This document shows positions 1 to 10,097 of a stretch of DNA of 64,000 bases, one piece after another. The notes under the pieces were generated by a model that worked only from the letters and a program-made list of their open reading frames with translations, was not told the DNA's origin and did no database searches. Position numbers and translations under genes: made by a program. This DNA comes from Palaemon carinicauda. Its lineage: Eukaryota; Arthropoda; Malacostraca; Decapoda; Palaemonidae. The stretch spans positions 42,011,645 to 42,075,644 of the forward strand of contig NC_090726.1 of the NCBI RefSeq assembly GCF_036898095.1, written 5' to 3'. Every line of letters starts with the position of its first letter. The stretch's first letter is position 1.

Positions 1-1
1 T

Positions 2-1831
2 CCCTCCATGGTATCAGGCGTATCTCCCCAAGATCGCCCCTACCTACGTAAGACGAGAGAGCCCATTTATACCTCGTCGTCTGAAGGTGTTTCTCGTAAG
101 AAACTTTGGACTAAGGTCTCACGGCCTTTAAAACGTAAATCGGTCCCTTCAGGACAAGTCCAACGTCCCGGTTGTAGCCACTGGGTCAGTTCGGACTCGT
201 TGACGTCATCTGATGACTGCTCACCGCCTAAGAGAGGCAAAGCGGTACCGCTTTAGACACTAACACCGTCTGTCGCCGCACCTGCTCCAGTAGACCCTAA
301 ATGGGCTTTGCTGCAAGACATGCAGTCCAAGCTTACGTCTTTGATGCAGGACTTTCATGCGGAGAAGGTTGCTGCCGTACCAGCAGCGAGTGCAGTACCT
401 AGCCTACAACCTTCCAAGCGATCGGTTGTGCGTCCTGTTGACGCTGAGGTAACCTTCTCACGTACACCAGTTGAGGGGGTTCCTCCACCGATGCGTTCCA
501 GTGTGGGCTGCCAGCCACATGTTGACGTTAAGCGACGCACGGAGGTTGTTGTTGACGTTCTGGACGTTCAACAACCATCAGAGGTGACTTGTTTTGATGC
601 GGTGCGTCAACCTCCGCAACCCAGTGTGGTTTCCACTGCGCAACCCAGTCAGTCTAGACAGTCTCGGGTAGACGCTGTGCGTCCTCGCGCTACCATGGTT
701 GTTGACAGTTCACAGACTGTGCAGCAGTTCCATGACGTTGCGTCCGGCTCCGACACGCATGCACCAGTGCGACCGGACTCAGCGAACCAGACGTTACCCA
801 CTCCGTTGCCGTTTCCTCATCAGTTTTCGGATGAGGAACTTTCTGATGATGATGTTGCTGCACATCAAGATGATCAACAATCAGAACTGGACGAGCCTAA
901 GTCAACTCAACCCTCTTTGGACTTTAGAAAAGTTTTGGCTATTTTCAAAGAGTTGTTTCCTGACCAGTTTGTTTCTGTGGCTCCTCGTTCTCCGCCTTCA
1001 GAGTTTGTTTTAGGCATGCCTTCTACCGCACCTGCCTTTACTAGACTCGTCCTCGCACGCTCGTCTAAGAGAGCTTTGCGGGTGATAGGAGACTGGTTAG
1101 AGTCCAAGAAGAGTTTAGGGAAGACAGCATTTGCTTTTCCCCCTGCTAGACTCTCTTCTAGATCGAGCGTCTGGTATGCCACGGGAGAAGTTCTCGGCTT
1201 GGGAGTTCCTGCCTCTGCCCAGGGCAACTTCTCAAGTCTTGTAGACTCTCCCCGCCGCCTTGCCATGAGACGCTCAAAGATTTCTTGGTCATCATCGGAC
1301 CTGGACCACCTTATGAAAGGAATCTTTAGGGCTTTTGAAGTCTTTAACTTCTTAGACTGGTGCCTAGGAGCCCTGAGCAGGAAAATCTCTTCGACAGATA
1401 AAGAGACTTCTTTGCTCATTATGTCCTGCATGGACAAGGCCGTCCGTGATGGGTCCAATGAGCTTCCTGCCTCATTTGTGTCCGGAGTCCTGAAAAAGCG
1501 AGAGTCTCTCTGCTCGTTCCTTTCTGCTGGAGTTACACCATGCCAGAGATCTGAGCTTCTCTTTGCTCCCCTTTCCAAGTGCCTATTTCCAGAAGTCCTG
1601 ATAAAGGAAATAGCTGCTTCGTTAGTGCAGAAGGACACTCACGATCTAGTTGCGTCCTCAGCTCGCAAAGCTCCCCCTTTGCCTACATTGTCAGCTAGAC
1701 CGAGGATTGACACTCCAGCGTCTCGCTTTATTCCGCCCTTTCGTGGCAGAGCCTCCAGCAGAGGAGGTGCTCGTGCCGAAGAGAAGCGAGGGAAGAGGAA
1801 AGGATCCAAGTCCTCTAAGGGCAGAGTCTGA
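2..1831 (+). pseudogene. gag-like protein of the DIRS element (5' truncated, one nonsense codon)
   Basis: One reading frame runs from the window edge to the stop at 1829-1831, broken only by TAG at 254-256. The part from 308 has 507 codons. It opens with a hydrophilic region rich in Ser, Pro, Val and Gln with acidic patches, followed by a more structured stretch (about residues 210-430 from 308) and a basic Arg/Gly/Ser/Lys-rich tail (FRGRASSRGGARAEEKRGKR). A basic Gly-Arg tail suits nucleic-acid binding by a Gag-like particle protein and parallels the tail of the gag at 35491-37440. The last ~180 bp overlap the start of the pol frame. No catalytic domain is seen. Assignment rests on position before RT and on the tail, so the role is inferred. 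Confidence 0.72.
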
Positions 1832-1856
1832 CTACCCGCAACTTCAGACAGCAGTG

Positions 1857-3891
1857 GGAGCCAGACTCAAGAACTTCTGGCAAGCCTGGGAGAAGAGAGG
1901 CGCAGATTCACAATCTGTGAAGTTGCTCAGAGAGGGGTACAAGATCCCTTTTAGCACGCAAACCCCCTCTAGCAACGTCTCCCATCGATCTCTCTCCCAG
2001 GTACAGAGAGGAAGAAAAGAGACAAGCCCTGAAACTGGAAGTGTCTCTTTTGCTAGAGAAGGGAGCGGTGGTCAAAGTCTCGGATCTTCAATCACCGGGA
2101 TTCTACAACCGCCTCTTCCTGGTTTCAAAGAAGACAGGAGGGTGGAGGCCGGTGCTAGACGTCAGTGCTCTGAATGTCTTTGTCACAAAGACGAAGTTCT
2201 CCATGGAGACCACAAAGTCAGTCTTAGCAGCGGTCAGAAGGGAAGACTGGATGGTCTCCCTAGACCTAAGGGACGCCTACTTCCACGTCCCCATCCACTC
2301 AGACTCCCAACCTTTTCTGAGATTCGTTTTCGAAAATGTGGTCTACCAGTTTCGGGCCCTGTGCTTTGGCCTAAGCACAGCTCCTCTCGTGTTTACGAGG
2401 CTGATGAGGAATGTAGCCAAATTCCTCCACTTATCGGACATCCGAGCCTCCCTTTATTTGGACGACTGGCTTCTCAGAGCCTCTTCCAGTCATCGCTGTC
2501 TGAAGGATCTCAAGTGGACTCTAGATCTGACCAAGGAATTGGGACTCCTAGTCAATTTGGAAAAGTCGCAACTGGTCCCATCCCAAACTATTGCGTATTT
2601 AGGGATGGAGATTCACAGTCTAGCTTTTCGGGCTTTTCCGTCGGCCCCCAGAATAAGTCAAGCCCTGTTATTCATCCAGAACATGCTGAAGAAGGAACGC
2701 TGCTCAGTCAGGCTGTGGATGAGTCTGGTAGGGACGCTATCATCCCTGGAACAATTTGTGTCACTAGGAAGACTACACCTCTGTCCTCTTTAATACCATC
2801 TAGCTTTTCACTGGAAAAAGGACAAGACGCTAGAAGCGGTCTCGATCCCGATTTCCGAAAAGATGAAGTCTTGTCTGACTTGGTGGAAGGACAATATCAA
2901 CTTAAGAGAGGGTCTTCCCCTGGCTGTTCAGACTCCCAACCACGTTCTCTTCTCGGACGCATCGGACGTGGGCTGGGGCGCGACACTAGACGGTCGGGAA
3001 TGCTCAGGACTGTGGAACTCGAGTCAGAGGAACATGCATATCAATTGCAAGGAGCTGTTGGCAGTACTTCTGGCCTTGAAAAGCTTCAAGTCTCTCCTTC
3101 GAGGCAAAGTGGTGGAAGTGAACTCAGACAACACCACGGCCTTGGCGTACATCTCCAAGCAAGGAGGGACCCACTCACTGACGTTGTACGAGATCGCAAG
3201 GGACCTGCTCATCTGGTCAAAAGGTCAAGACATCTCACTAGTAACGAGGTTCATCCATGGCAACTTGAATGTCATAGCAGATTGTCTCAGTCGGAAAGGG
3301 CAAGTAATTCCAACAGAATGGACCCTCCACAAGGATGTGTGCAAGAGACTTTGGGCCACTTGGGGCCAACCAACTATAGATCTCTTTGCAACCTCGCTGA
3401 CCAAGAGGCTTCCAATCTATTGCTCCCCAGTCCCGGACCCAGCAGCAATACATATAGATGCCTTTCTCCTAGATTGGTCACATCTAGATCTCTACGCATT
3501 CCCACCGTTCAAGATTGTCAACAAGGTACTGCAGAAGTTCGCCTCTCACGAAGGGACAAGGTTGACGCTAGTTGCTCCCCTCTGGCCCGCGAGAGAATGG
3601 TTCACCGAGGTACTTCGATGGCTAGTAGACGTTCCCAGAAGCCTTCCTCTAAGGGTGGACCTTCTACGTCAGCCTCACGTAAAGAAGGTACACCAAAGCC
3701 TCCTCGCTCTTCGTCTGACTGCCTTCAGACTATCGAAAGACTCTCGAGAGCTAGAGGCTTTTCGAAGGAGGCAGCCAGTGCGATTGCTAGAGCAAGGAGA
3801 GCATCCACCATTAGAGTCTACCAATCGAAGTGGGAAGTCTTCCGAGACTGGTGCAAGTCAGTCTCTGTATCCTCGACCAGTACCTCTGTAG
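1857..3891 (+). pseudogene. DIRS reverse transcriptase / RNase H / methyltransferase-like polyprotein, broken
   Basis: The RT N-terminus (GARLKNFWQAWEKR) is read from about 1857 in one frame; the rest continues in another frame from about 1965, so there is an indel near 1950-1965. RT motifs follow: WRPVLDVSALN, VSLDLRDAYFHVPI with the first catalytic Asp, and YLDD at about 2455-2466. A TAA at 2791-2793 interrupts the same frame. RNase H follows with all four acidic residues visible in the block starting at 2863: SDASDVGWGA (D32), NCKELLAV (E64), VNSDNTTAL (D89) and NVIADCLSR (D140). Residues ~165-265 of that block (IDLFATSLTKRLPIYCSP, YAFPPF, LVAPLWPAREWF) match the segment described in DIRS elements as Dam-like methyltransferase. 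The enzyme would make DIRS cDNA from RNA; this copy cannot without correction or readthrough. Confidence 0.88.
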
Positions 3892-4690
3892 CTCAAATAG
3901 CTGATTTTCTCTTATACCTGAGAAAAGGACGATCCCTTTCAGCTCCCACTATCAAGGGCTACAGAAGCATGTTGGCATCGGTCTTCCGGCATAGAGGCTT
4001 AGATCTTTCCAACAATAAAGATCTTCAAGACCTCCTTAAGTCTTTTGAGACCACCAAGGAGCGTCGTTTGGCTACCCCTGGTTGGAATTTAGACGTGGTA
4101 CTAAGATTCCTCATGTCAGACAGGTTTGAGCCGCTACAATCAGCCTCCCTGAAAGATCTCACTCTAAAGACACTTTTCCTGGTATGCTTAGCCTCAGCTA
4201 AAAGAGTCAGTGAGATTCATGCCTTCAGCAAGAACATCGGATTTTCGTCAGAAAAAGCCACATGTTCGCTACAACTTGGTTTTCTAGCCAAAAATGAGCT
4301 ACCTTCTCGGCCTTGGCCTAAATTTTTCGATATTCCCAGCTTATCGGAGATTGTAGGCAATGAACTAGAAAGAGTCTTATGCCCTGTTAGAGCTCTTAAG
4401 TTCTATTTAAAGCGTACTAAACCTTTACGAGGCCAATCTGAAGCTTATGGTGTTCAGTTAAGAAACCATCTTTGCCTATGTCAAAGAATGCTTTATCCTA
4501 CTTTATCAGACTGTTAATACGAGAAGCTCATTCACATCTGAGTGAGGAAGACCAAGCTTTGCTTAAGGTGAAGACGCACGAAGTTAGAGCTGTTGCAACT
4601 TCCGTGGCCTTTAAGCAAAATAGATCTCTGCGAAGTATAATGGACGCAACCTATTGGAGAAGCAAGTCAGTGTTCGCGTCTTTTATCTAA
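3680..4690 (+). pseudogene. DIRS tyrosine recombinase, frameshifted, catalytic Tyr out of frame
   Basis: The recombinase overlaps the end of the RT/RNase H frame and uses another frame, as is usual in DIRS elements. An N-terminal SAM-like DNA-binding region (ARRASTIRVYQSKWEVFRDW, APTIKGYRSMLASVFRHRG) is followed by the catalytic region with the first Arg in ASAKRVSEIHA and the segment FLAKNELPSRPWPKF. A one-base shift near 4470 moves the reading to the block 4472-4690, which contains the HxxR pair in KTHEVRAVATS. That block stops at 4688-4690 immediately after VFASF, just where the catalytic tyrosine is expected; the next frame reads a Tyr there. The enzyme would integrate circular DNA intermediates. 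This copy is inactive at the nucleophile. Confidence 0.85.
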
Positions 4691-5189
4691 AGGATGTCCA
4701 GTCTCTTTACGAGGACTGCTACACACTGGGACCATTCGTAGCAGCGAGTGCAGTAGTGGGTGAGGGCTCAACCACTACAATTCCCTAATTCCATACCCTT
4801 TTAATCTTTCTCTTGAAATGTTTTTAATGTTGTTTTTATGGGTTGTCCGGAAGGCTAAGAAGCCTTTCGCATCCTGGTTGATTTGGCGGGTGGTCAAAGT
4901 CATTTCTTGAGAGCGCCTAGATTAGGGGTTTGATGAGGTCCTGTTGTATGGGTTGCAACCCTTGATACTTCAGCTCCTAGGGGTCGATCAGCATCCTAAG
5001 AGGATCGCGAGGCTCCGTAAGGAAGACGTACTTAAAAGGCAGAGTAATCGTTCAAGTCGACTTCCTTACCAGGTACCTATTTATTTTGTTTTTGTTATTT
5101 TGATAACTCCTAAAATGAAATAAAAAACTCTTAGCTCATAAAATGTAAACATATATTACTGGTCTCTACCCACCATCCTGGGTGTGAAT
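4691..5189 (+). other. 3' untranslated part of the first DIRS element
   Basis: Noncoding in all frames. It carries an AATAAA-type poly(A) signal near 5120 (TGAAATAAAAAAC), suitable for ending the element transcript before or within the internal complementary region. Nothing else is recognised. Confidence 0.55.
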
Positions 5190-5285
5190 CAGCTATATAT
5201 TCACCGGCTAAGTTAAATATTTAAAAATGATATTTTAATTATAAAATAAATTTTTGAATATACTTACCCGGTGAATATATAAATT
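5190..5285 (+). repeat. Internal complementary region of the first DIRS element
   Basis: Two element tips are joined head to head here. Positions 5230-5280 are the reverse complement of the outer 3' tip (5469-5520; one mismatch). The adjoining part 5190-5229 begins GCTATATATTCACCGG, the same tip motif in the opposite orientation, and should correspond to the left tip, which is outside the window. In DIRS elements this region templates restoration of the ends and the circle junction. Confidence 0.8.
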
Positions 5286-5520
5286 AAATGACCCTCCCTT
5301 CCTCCCCAATAGAGACGCAGTGGGACGAGGAGAAAATTGAGTCTTTGTTTACATAGAGCTTGATATCTGGTCGACAGATGGCGCTGTTGGGCACACCCGC
5401 AACCTGTATAGCGATCGCTGGCGAGTTTTTTTCTGTACAGTTTGTCTGTCGAGCAACAGAGTTGCAGCTATATATTCACTGGGTAAGTATATTCAAAAAT
5501 TTATTTTATAATTAAAATAT
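5286..5520 (+). repeat. 3' terminal inverted repeat of the first DIRS element
   Basis: The outer tip TATATTCACTGGGTAAGTAT pairs with the internal complementary region. The inner boundary cannot be set because the partner inverted repeat is outside the window. Confidence 0.7.
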
Positions 5521-5883
5521 TTTTTTGCTATAAGATAATATTACTTCTCGGTGCATATTTTTCGTTATGATAATCTAAAGTCTATGTTTGACTATTGCTT
5601 CATAGTGCTAGGCTTTTTGTCTATGCATGTTTTCTCAATAAGATAATGGATTGATTTTGTTTCACTTTGAAAGGATACAATTATGAATGGTTCTGTTTGT
5701 GTAGTCAGCAGGATTTACCTTTATGTAAATTCTAAAACGCATCCGATTCTTTATAGTAATGAACTATGTTTCTTACCAAGTTGTTGTTGTCTCTAATTAC
5801 TGTTTTTTACAGTAATAACCTAATCTAAATTTCCACATTGCTTGGTATTTAGTTTGCCTCTTACTGAAGAATAACTAAGGATC
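5521..5883. other. AT-rich DNA, nothing recognised
   Basis: No open frame, repeat array or element end is visible between the DIRS end and the TTAA-flanked MITE. Confidence 0.5.
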
Positions 5884-6192
5884 TTAACCCTTTTACCCCC
5901 AAGCTATTTGGAACTTTCCAACCCTTAACCCCCAGGCGTTTTTTTTTTTTTCAAGCACATTTTGCAGTATATTCTTTTTAAATTGCTCTAACAGCCTTAA
6001 TTTTTGTCATAGAGAGGTCAGGTTGGTCTCATTCTCTTGGAAAATGCCTGAAGTTTCTCAAAAAATTATTAAAAATATGCAAAAAAAATGTAAATAGCAG
6101 TTTTTTGCAAGGATGTACCGGTACGTCCATGGGGGTAAAGGGATGAGTTTTGTGAAACGTACCAGTTCATCCTTTGGGGGTAAAAGGGTTAA
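5884..6192. mobile_element. piggyBac-like MITE, copy 1 (TTAA target duplication)
   Basis: A 301-bp noncoding element (5888-6188) lies between TTAA at 5884-5887 and TTAA at 6189-6192. Its ends are exact 15-bp inverted repeats: CCCTTTTACCCCCAA and TTGGGGGTAAAAGGG. TTAA duplication plus ends starting with CCC are the hallmarks of piggyBac-type non-autonomous elements. There is no transposase. A second copy lies at 29744-30024 in the same orientation. Confidence 0.8.
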
Positions 6193-6639
6193 TGTGGATG
6201 TCCTTAGCTTTGGTGGCTTCTGTTTTCTTTGCTCGTGTTATCTGGTTAGTTAGAATATTTATTCTTTTTAAAATAACGTTGTGGTGAAAAATAGCCCGAA
6301 GATTACTTCTGATAAAGGGTTATGTTGGGTTTGCTATTTAGTTATTGTAACTTCTTAATTTGGATGAAATTTTTATTAATAAACTCTCCTTCCAGTGAAT
6401 AAACTTTTAGAGAATGGACTATTTATAGGTCATTTGAAAATCATGTTGGTGGATATAGTAAAAATATTTGGTTTATTATTTAACATTTTCATAATCGGTT
6501 CAAGTTATTATTAGGAAGTCAAACTTATAAGATTAGTGTAATCTTTACTGTTTCTATCATGATCTGATTCAGTCCTTTAGCATTGGTATCTATTCTTAAT
6601 CTTTGAGTTTTTCTTATTGCCTTATCGTTCCACTTGGTA
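6193..6639. other. AT-rich DNA, nothing recognised
   Basis: No gene or repeat structure is visible. Confidence 0.45.
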
Positions 6640-6922
6640 AGGGTAGAAGAGACTTTAGCTATGGTAAAGCAACTCTTCTAGGAGAAGGACATTCCAAAAT
6701 CAAACCATTGTTCTCTACGGATAGTGCCATAGCCTATGTACCATGGTCTTCCACTGTCTTGGGTTAGAATTCTCTTGCTTGAGGGTACACTGGGGCACAC
6801 TATTGTACCGGTTTCCTTATTTCCTTTCCTCATTGGGCTATTTTCTCTGTTGGAGCCCTTTGGTTTCTAGCATCCTGCTTTTCCAGCTATGGTTAAAGCT
6901 TAGCTAGTAATAATAATAATAC
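6640..6922 (+). mobile_element. SINE-like composite: unique 5' module plus LINE-type 3' tail ending (TAA)n
   Basis: The 5' module (about 6640-6808) includes AAATCAAACCATTGTTCTCT, CCATGGTCTTCCACTGTCTT and CTTGCTTGAGGGTACACTGG. It joins the tail TTTCCTTTCCTCATTGGGCT ... GCTTTTCCAGCTATGG ... TAATAATAATAAT found many times in this window. The same 5' module, inverted, is partly visible at 45960-46020 and 55500-55600. No RNA polymerase III boxes are clear in the module. It could be a SINE using a LINE tail or a second LINE subfamily. Confidence 0.6.
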
Positions 6923-7555
6923 GGTCTTGTCTAACTAAGAAGCTTTTCCCTGCAGAACAATGTAAAGTAATTTTTGTATACTTATACATATCATTCTAGT
7001 ATAGTGAGTTTGGCAGTTATGATAGAGATGTAGCCATGGAGTTCCTACAAACAATTACTTGAGAACATTTCAATTACTTTTTAATGCGATTTCTGAGGAT
7101 TCTTCTTTAAGAACATTCAGTAGGGAATTATTTTCTTTACCCTGTTTCTTACTATCTGTATTCTTAGAAACTAATCTTACACATAATTAGAATTTCTTAT
7201 TAAATTCCAAGTCTTGGTTTGTTCTGACTTTGTGTTGGGAAGTTCTTGGTATTTTTTATTCTCGAGTAACACTTAATTTATTAAGAAAACTTTATTTTTT
7301 TGCCTAACTTTGATATCAATCCAGTTTTGACTTAAGGTGAATTGGGAATAAGGAATCTTGATTAGAAGTGAAAAATATTGTGCATCAATAGATATCGTTT
7401 TTGGTTTGGTTTTGTAATCAATATGTTGAAAGTCCAGAATAAGGCATTAAAGTACTTAGATGCAAATTTTAGAAAATATATACTGTATGTAGTACAATAA
7501 TGTGTGCTTGGTACTAAAAAACAAGTATTGTAGCAGGAAATATTTAATTGCCAAA
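6923..7555. other. AT-rich DNA, nothing recognised
   Basis: No coding block or repeat is recognised. Confidence 0.45.
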
Positions 7556-7841
7556 ACTTTGTAATTGAGGAGAATGAGATTTATAGTAGTTTTATGATCA
7601 TCGTCATAATTCATTTTTGCCAACATAACTAGTCCTCTCCATCCTCTTATGTCCTGTATTATATCTCTCTGAGTTCCTGTCATGTATAGACTTATCTATT
7701 CCCTTCTTTTGTGATCTCCTGGGCCTTTAGGTCCTCGTCATACTATCTCAATACCCACCACTTCTTTAATAAACAGTTCCTCATCCCATCTCATCGCAAT
7801 TCCAAACCATCTCAATATTTTAGTTCTAAGCCTCTGGATAC
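7556..7841 (-). pseudogene. RTE-like LINE, C-terminal remnant
   Basis: On the minus strand the frame around 7738-7835 reads LRTKILRWFGIAMRWDEEL, which matches the conserved C-terminal block of RTE-type LINE proteins (LRWxGHVxRRDEE). Stops follow, then TQRDIIQDIRGWRGLV resembles the usual end of that block. It is continuous with the fragments beyond the palindromic MITE, so the MITE split the LINE. Confidence 0.6.
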
Positions 7842-8034
7842 TATAGTCCATTTCTTTTAGCGATGCATTTGCACCGACTCGTGGCGGTGCTCTTTTAGCT
7901 CGGAAAAGTTTCCTGATCGCTGATTGGTTAGAATTATCTTGTCCAACCAATCAGCGATCCGGAAACTTTTCCGAACTAAAAGGGCACCGCTGCGAGTCGG
8001 TGCAAATATGCATCGCTAAAAGAAATGGACTATA
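7842..8034. mobile_element. Palindromic (foldback) MITE with TA ends
   Basis: The two halves are near-perfect reverse complements. The left half starts TATAGTCCATTTCTTTTAGC and the right half ends GCTAAAAGAAATGGACTATA. The arms meet around a short loop near 7933-7950. TA at both borders fits a Tc1/mariner-type target. There is no coding capacity. The RNA of either strand would be one ~90-bp hairpin. Confidence 0.75.
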
Positions 8035-8168
8035 CATCTATACCTTATTTCATAAACGATCTTTCATAAGTTCAGTCCTTTAACCATCTCCCTTCACTTG
8101 TCAGTGCCCTTGTTGTTGCTAAAGTACGTCTATGCTCTATGTTGTAATTGGACAGCTTTATATACTGT

Positions 8169-8211
<43 letters not shown>

Positions 8212-8261
8212 CTCTCACTTGATGATGTACACTATTCAACAATGCTTTTATCAACTTATTC

Positions 8262-8326
<65 letters not shown>

Positions 8327-8985
8327 GTGCTACAGGTAGTCCAACTTCCTTCCTTACTGCTTCCTCAACTCCTGTATTGCAGGCCAGTGTGTCTCCGAGA
8401 AAAAAAAGTTTTACTTTTTCTAAGAGTGGCCAGTTATCGCAAGGTTCTTAGCTTCACTCATTTCACCATTAGTTCTTGTAATACATCTGGCCATCTAAAA
8501 TCTTTTTATGTATATTTTGTAACCTGGGGCACTTTTATTTTTAAAAATCATCTGGCATATGTGGTATAAAGTACTAAATTCAACCCACACCTTTTCCACA
8601 ATGACGGAAGAGCAGCATTTCTGATTATACACTTACCTCTGCTTCATTTTCAATCTTCATTAGCTTAGCTTAGCTGCTACTAATTGTGAATCTCCTTCTT
8701 CCATGCTGTTTGATATTTTTAAACATTTTCACCACATTTTTGAGGTGCCCTCTTCTGCACTCCTCTTCTGCTTCCTCCATTATCATGGTAAACAGATTAG
8801 GGCTCAGTTGATTCTTTTTTTTACAACATTTCTCAAAACTCCTCCAAGCTTCAGTTTTTGACTCTGCCTAAATTCATAAAACTGATTAATTCAATCCCTT
8901 TGGATGCCACTGCCTTCATTCTAGATCTGGTGCTACAACAGTGTCTCATCACAAGCCTAATGAGTCTTTCGGATATGCCATAGCT
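8035..8985 (-). pseudogene. RTE-like LINE reverse transcriptase remnant
   Basis: Minus-strand reading shows degraded RT landmarks out of frame with each other. Near 8720-8830 a frame reads NLFTMIMEEAEEECR, matching the LSPLLFxxxMEEA block of RTE LINEs. Near 8340-8420 a frame reads FFLGDTLACNTGVEEAVRKE, matching the FCYLGDxLxxxGGVEEAV block. The fragments are in the order expected for one LINE continuing to 7556. Two (CT)n microsatellites (about 8171-8206 and 8266-8325) sit inside it. Confidence 0.6.
8171..8327. repeat. Two (CT)n microsatellites
   Basis: Uninterrupted CT runs at about 8171-8206 and 8266-8325 separated by unique sequence. Confidence 0.95.
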
Positions 8986-9270
8986 TACGTAACTTGTCTA
9001 AAACTGGCACAATTTTTATATTCAAGCTTTCTCTAAGAAATTTGATTAAACCATAGCTTTCATAACACGTTGAAAACTGAGTTTTTAAATTCAACTTTTT
9101 GCAGGGAAAAAATTTGATTAAACCATAGCTTTCATAACGTGACTAAAACTGGCTCAGCTTTTAAATTCAAGCCTCAGCCAAAAAAATTTGAGTAAACTAA
9201 TATTTTTCATAATTTGACGAAAGCTAACACATTTTTTAAATTCAAGCCTCACATGAAAAATTTGATTACT
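8965..9270 (+). repeat. Four imperfect ~75-bp tandem repeats
   Basis: The block AAATTTGATTAAACCATAGC / TTCATAACxxGxxxAAAACT / TTTTTAAATTCAAxC recurs four times with marked divergence, starting near 8972, 9046, 9120 and 9195. Noncoding. Confidence 0.65.
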
Positions 9271-10085
9271 CCTTGGTGTAAAATACTTGTAATGATTTTT
9301 AATTTCTACCCATCATTCTAGATTTTGAATCTATTCCCTGATTTTCATTTTACATTCTAAACTATAGAGGCAGATACAGTACTTACTACCCATTTAATTA
9401 TTTTCTCAGTAGTCTTTCAAAGTCCCTTTCCAGATCCTGAGAAAAATGTAGCATAATGTCTTCTTTTGAGTAATACTTTTTTTATTGCTCCTATGTTACA
9501 CACTACCACTGTTGTTAGTCCCTCTACTATGAAGACCTGAAGTGGATTTAATCAATTATGAACCTTAGATATTTTTGCAGCATAGAATTCCACAATGCAA
9601 TGAAATTTCTTGGCTTTTTGCAGCATACAGTTACATTGGCTTTCTGATCACATCTGTTATTCTATCCGTTTTCTTACACTACTGTATAAAGTTCATAGCT
9701 GACAAACTTTACTTCTTCTATGAATAAAGCTTTTCCTGCTATGCAGGGTCGCTCACATGGGACACAGGAACTTCATCCTTTTTCTTCTGAACTTTAGACT
9801 TTTCATTTGATACCAACAGGCCTTGGAAGACAAGATCCGTTTTTAATAGGTGTACAGAAGGTCCTCAATTTACAAACATTCAGAGATACTGACACAAATT
9901 CAACTGAAAATAACGAAGATAAAATAAAGAAATACTCTTAATAAAACAATATATCATTTAACACAGTAAGCAAAACAACATTTGTGATAACCTGATATCG
10001 ATTTTATATGAAACTGGGCTATTTGTTGACTTTTGTAGCTGGAAATCATAGGTATGGGGTTCAGGTTAGTCTTAAATTTAATAAA
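9271..10085. other. AT-rich DNA, nothing recognised
   Basis: No gene or repeat is visible. Confidence 0.4.
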
Positions 10086-10097
10086 ATTTGACTTAAA

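Larger units (their letters stand above)
1..5520 (+). mobile_element. DIRS-type tyrosine-recombinase retrotransposon, 5' end outside the window
   Basis: Order on the plus strand is gag-like, reverse transcriptase, RNase H, methyltransferase-like segment, tyrosine recombinase, a short untranslated region, an internal complementary region and a 3' terminal inverted repeat. This order, with a recombinase and no DDE integrase or LTRs, defines the DIRS1 group. The outer end is set at 5520 because 5469-5520 is the reverse complement of 5230-5280 with one mismatch, and the match stops there. The left inverted repeat lies before position 1. The copy is dead: gag has a TAG at 254-256, the pol frame is shifted near 1960, stopped at 2791-2793, shifted near 4470 and shifted again at the recombinase C-terminus. 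Its ends are unrelated to those of the element at 31341-40081, so it is a separate family. Confidence 0.88.

Noticed and set aside
7865..8015. GCACCGxxxCGAGTCGGTGC resembles part of a Cas9 guide-RNA scaffold
   Set aside because: It is the arm of a palindromic MITE; the similarity is short and coincidental.
8336..8451. Plus-strand terminal exon: acceptor after the CT tract, then SPTSFLTASSTPVLQ ... SQGS stop
   Set aside because: The opposite strand of the same bases reads FFLGDTLACNTGVEEAVRKE, a conserved RTE-LINE block, and flanking minus-strand pieces fit the same LINE. The exon is a shadow of the LINE.
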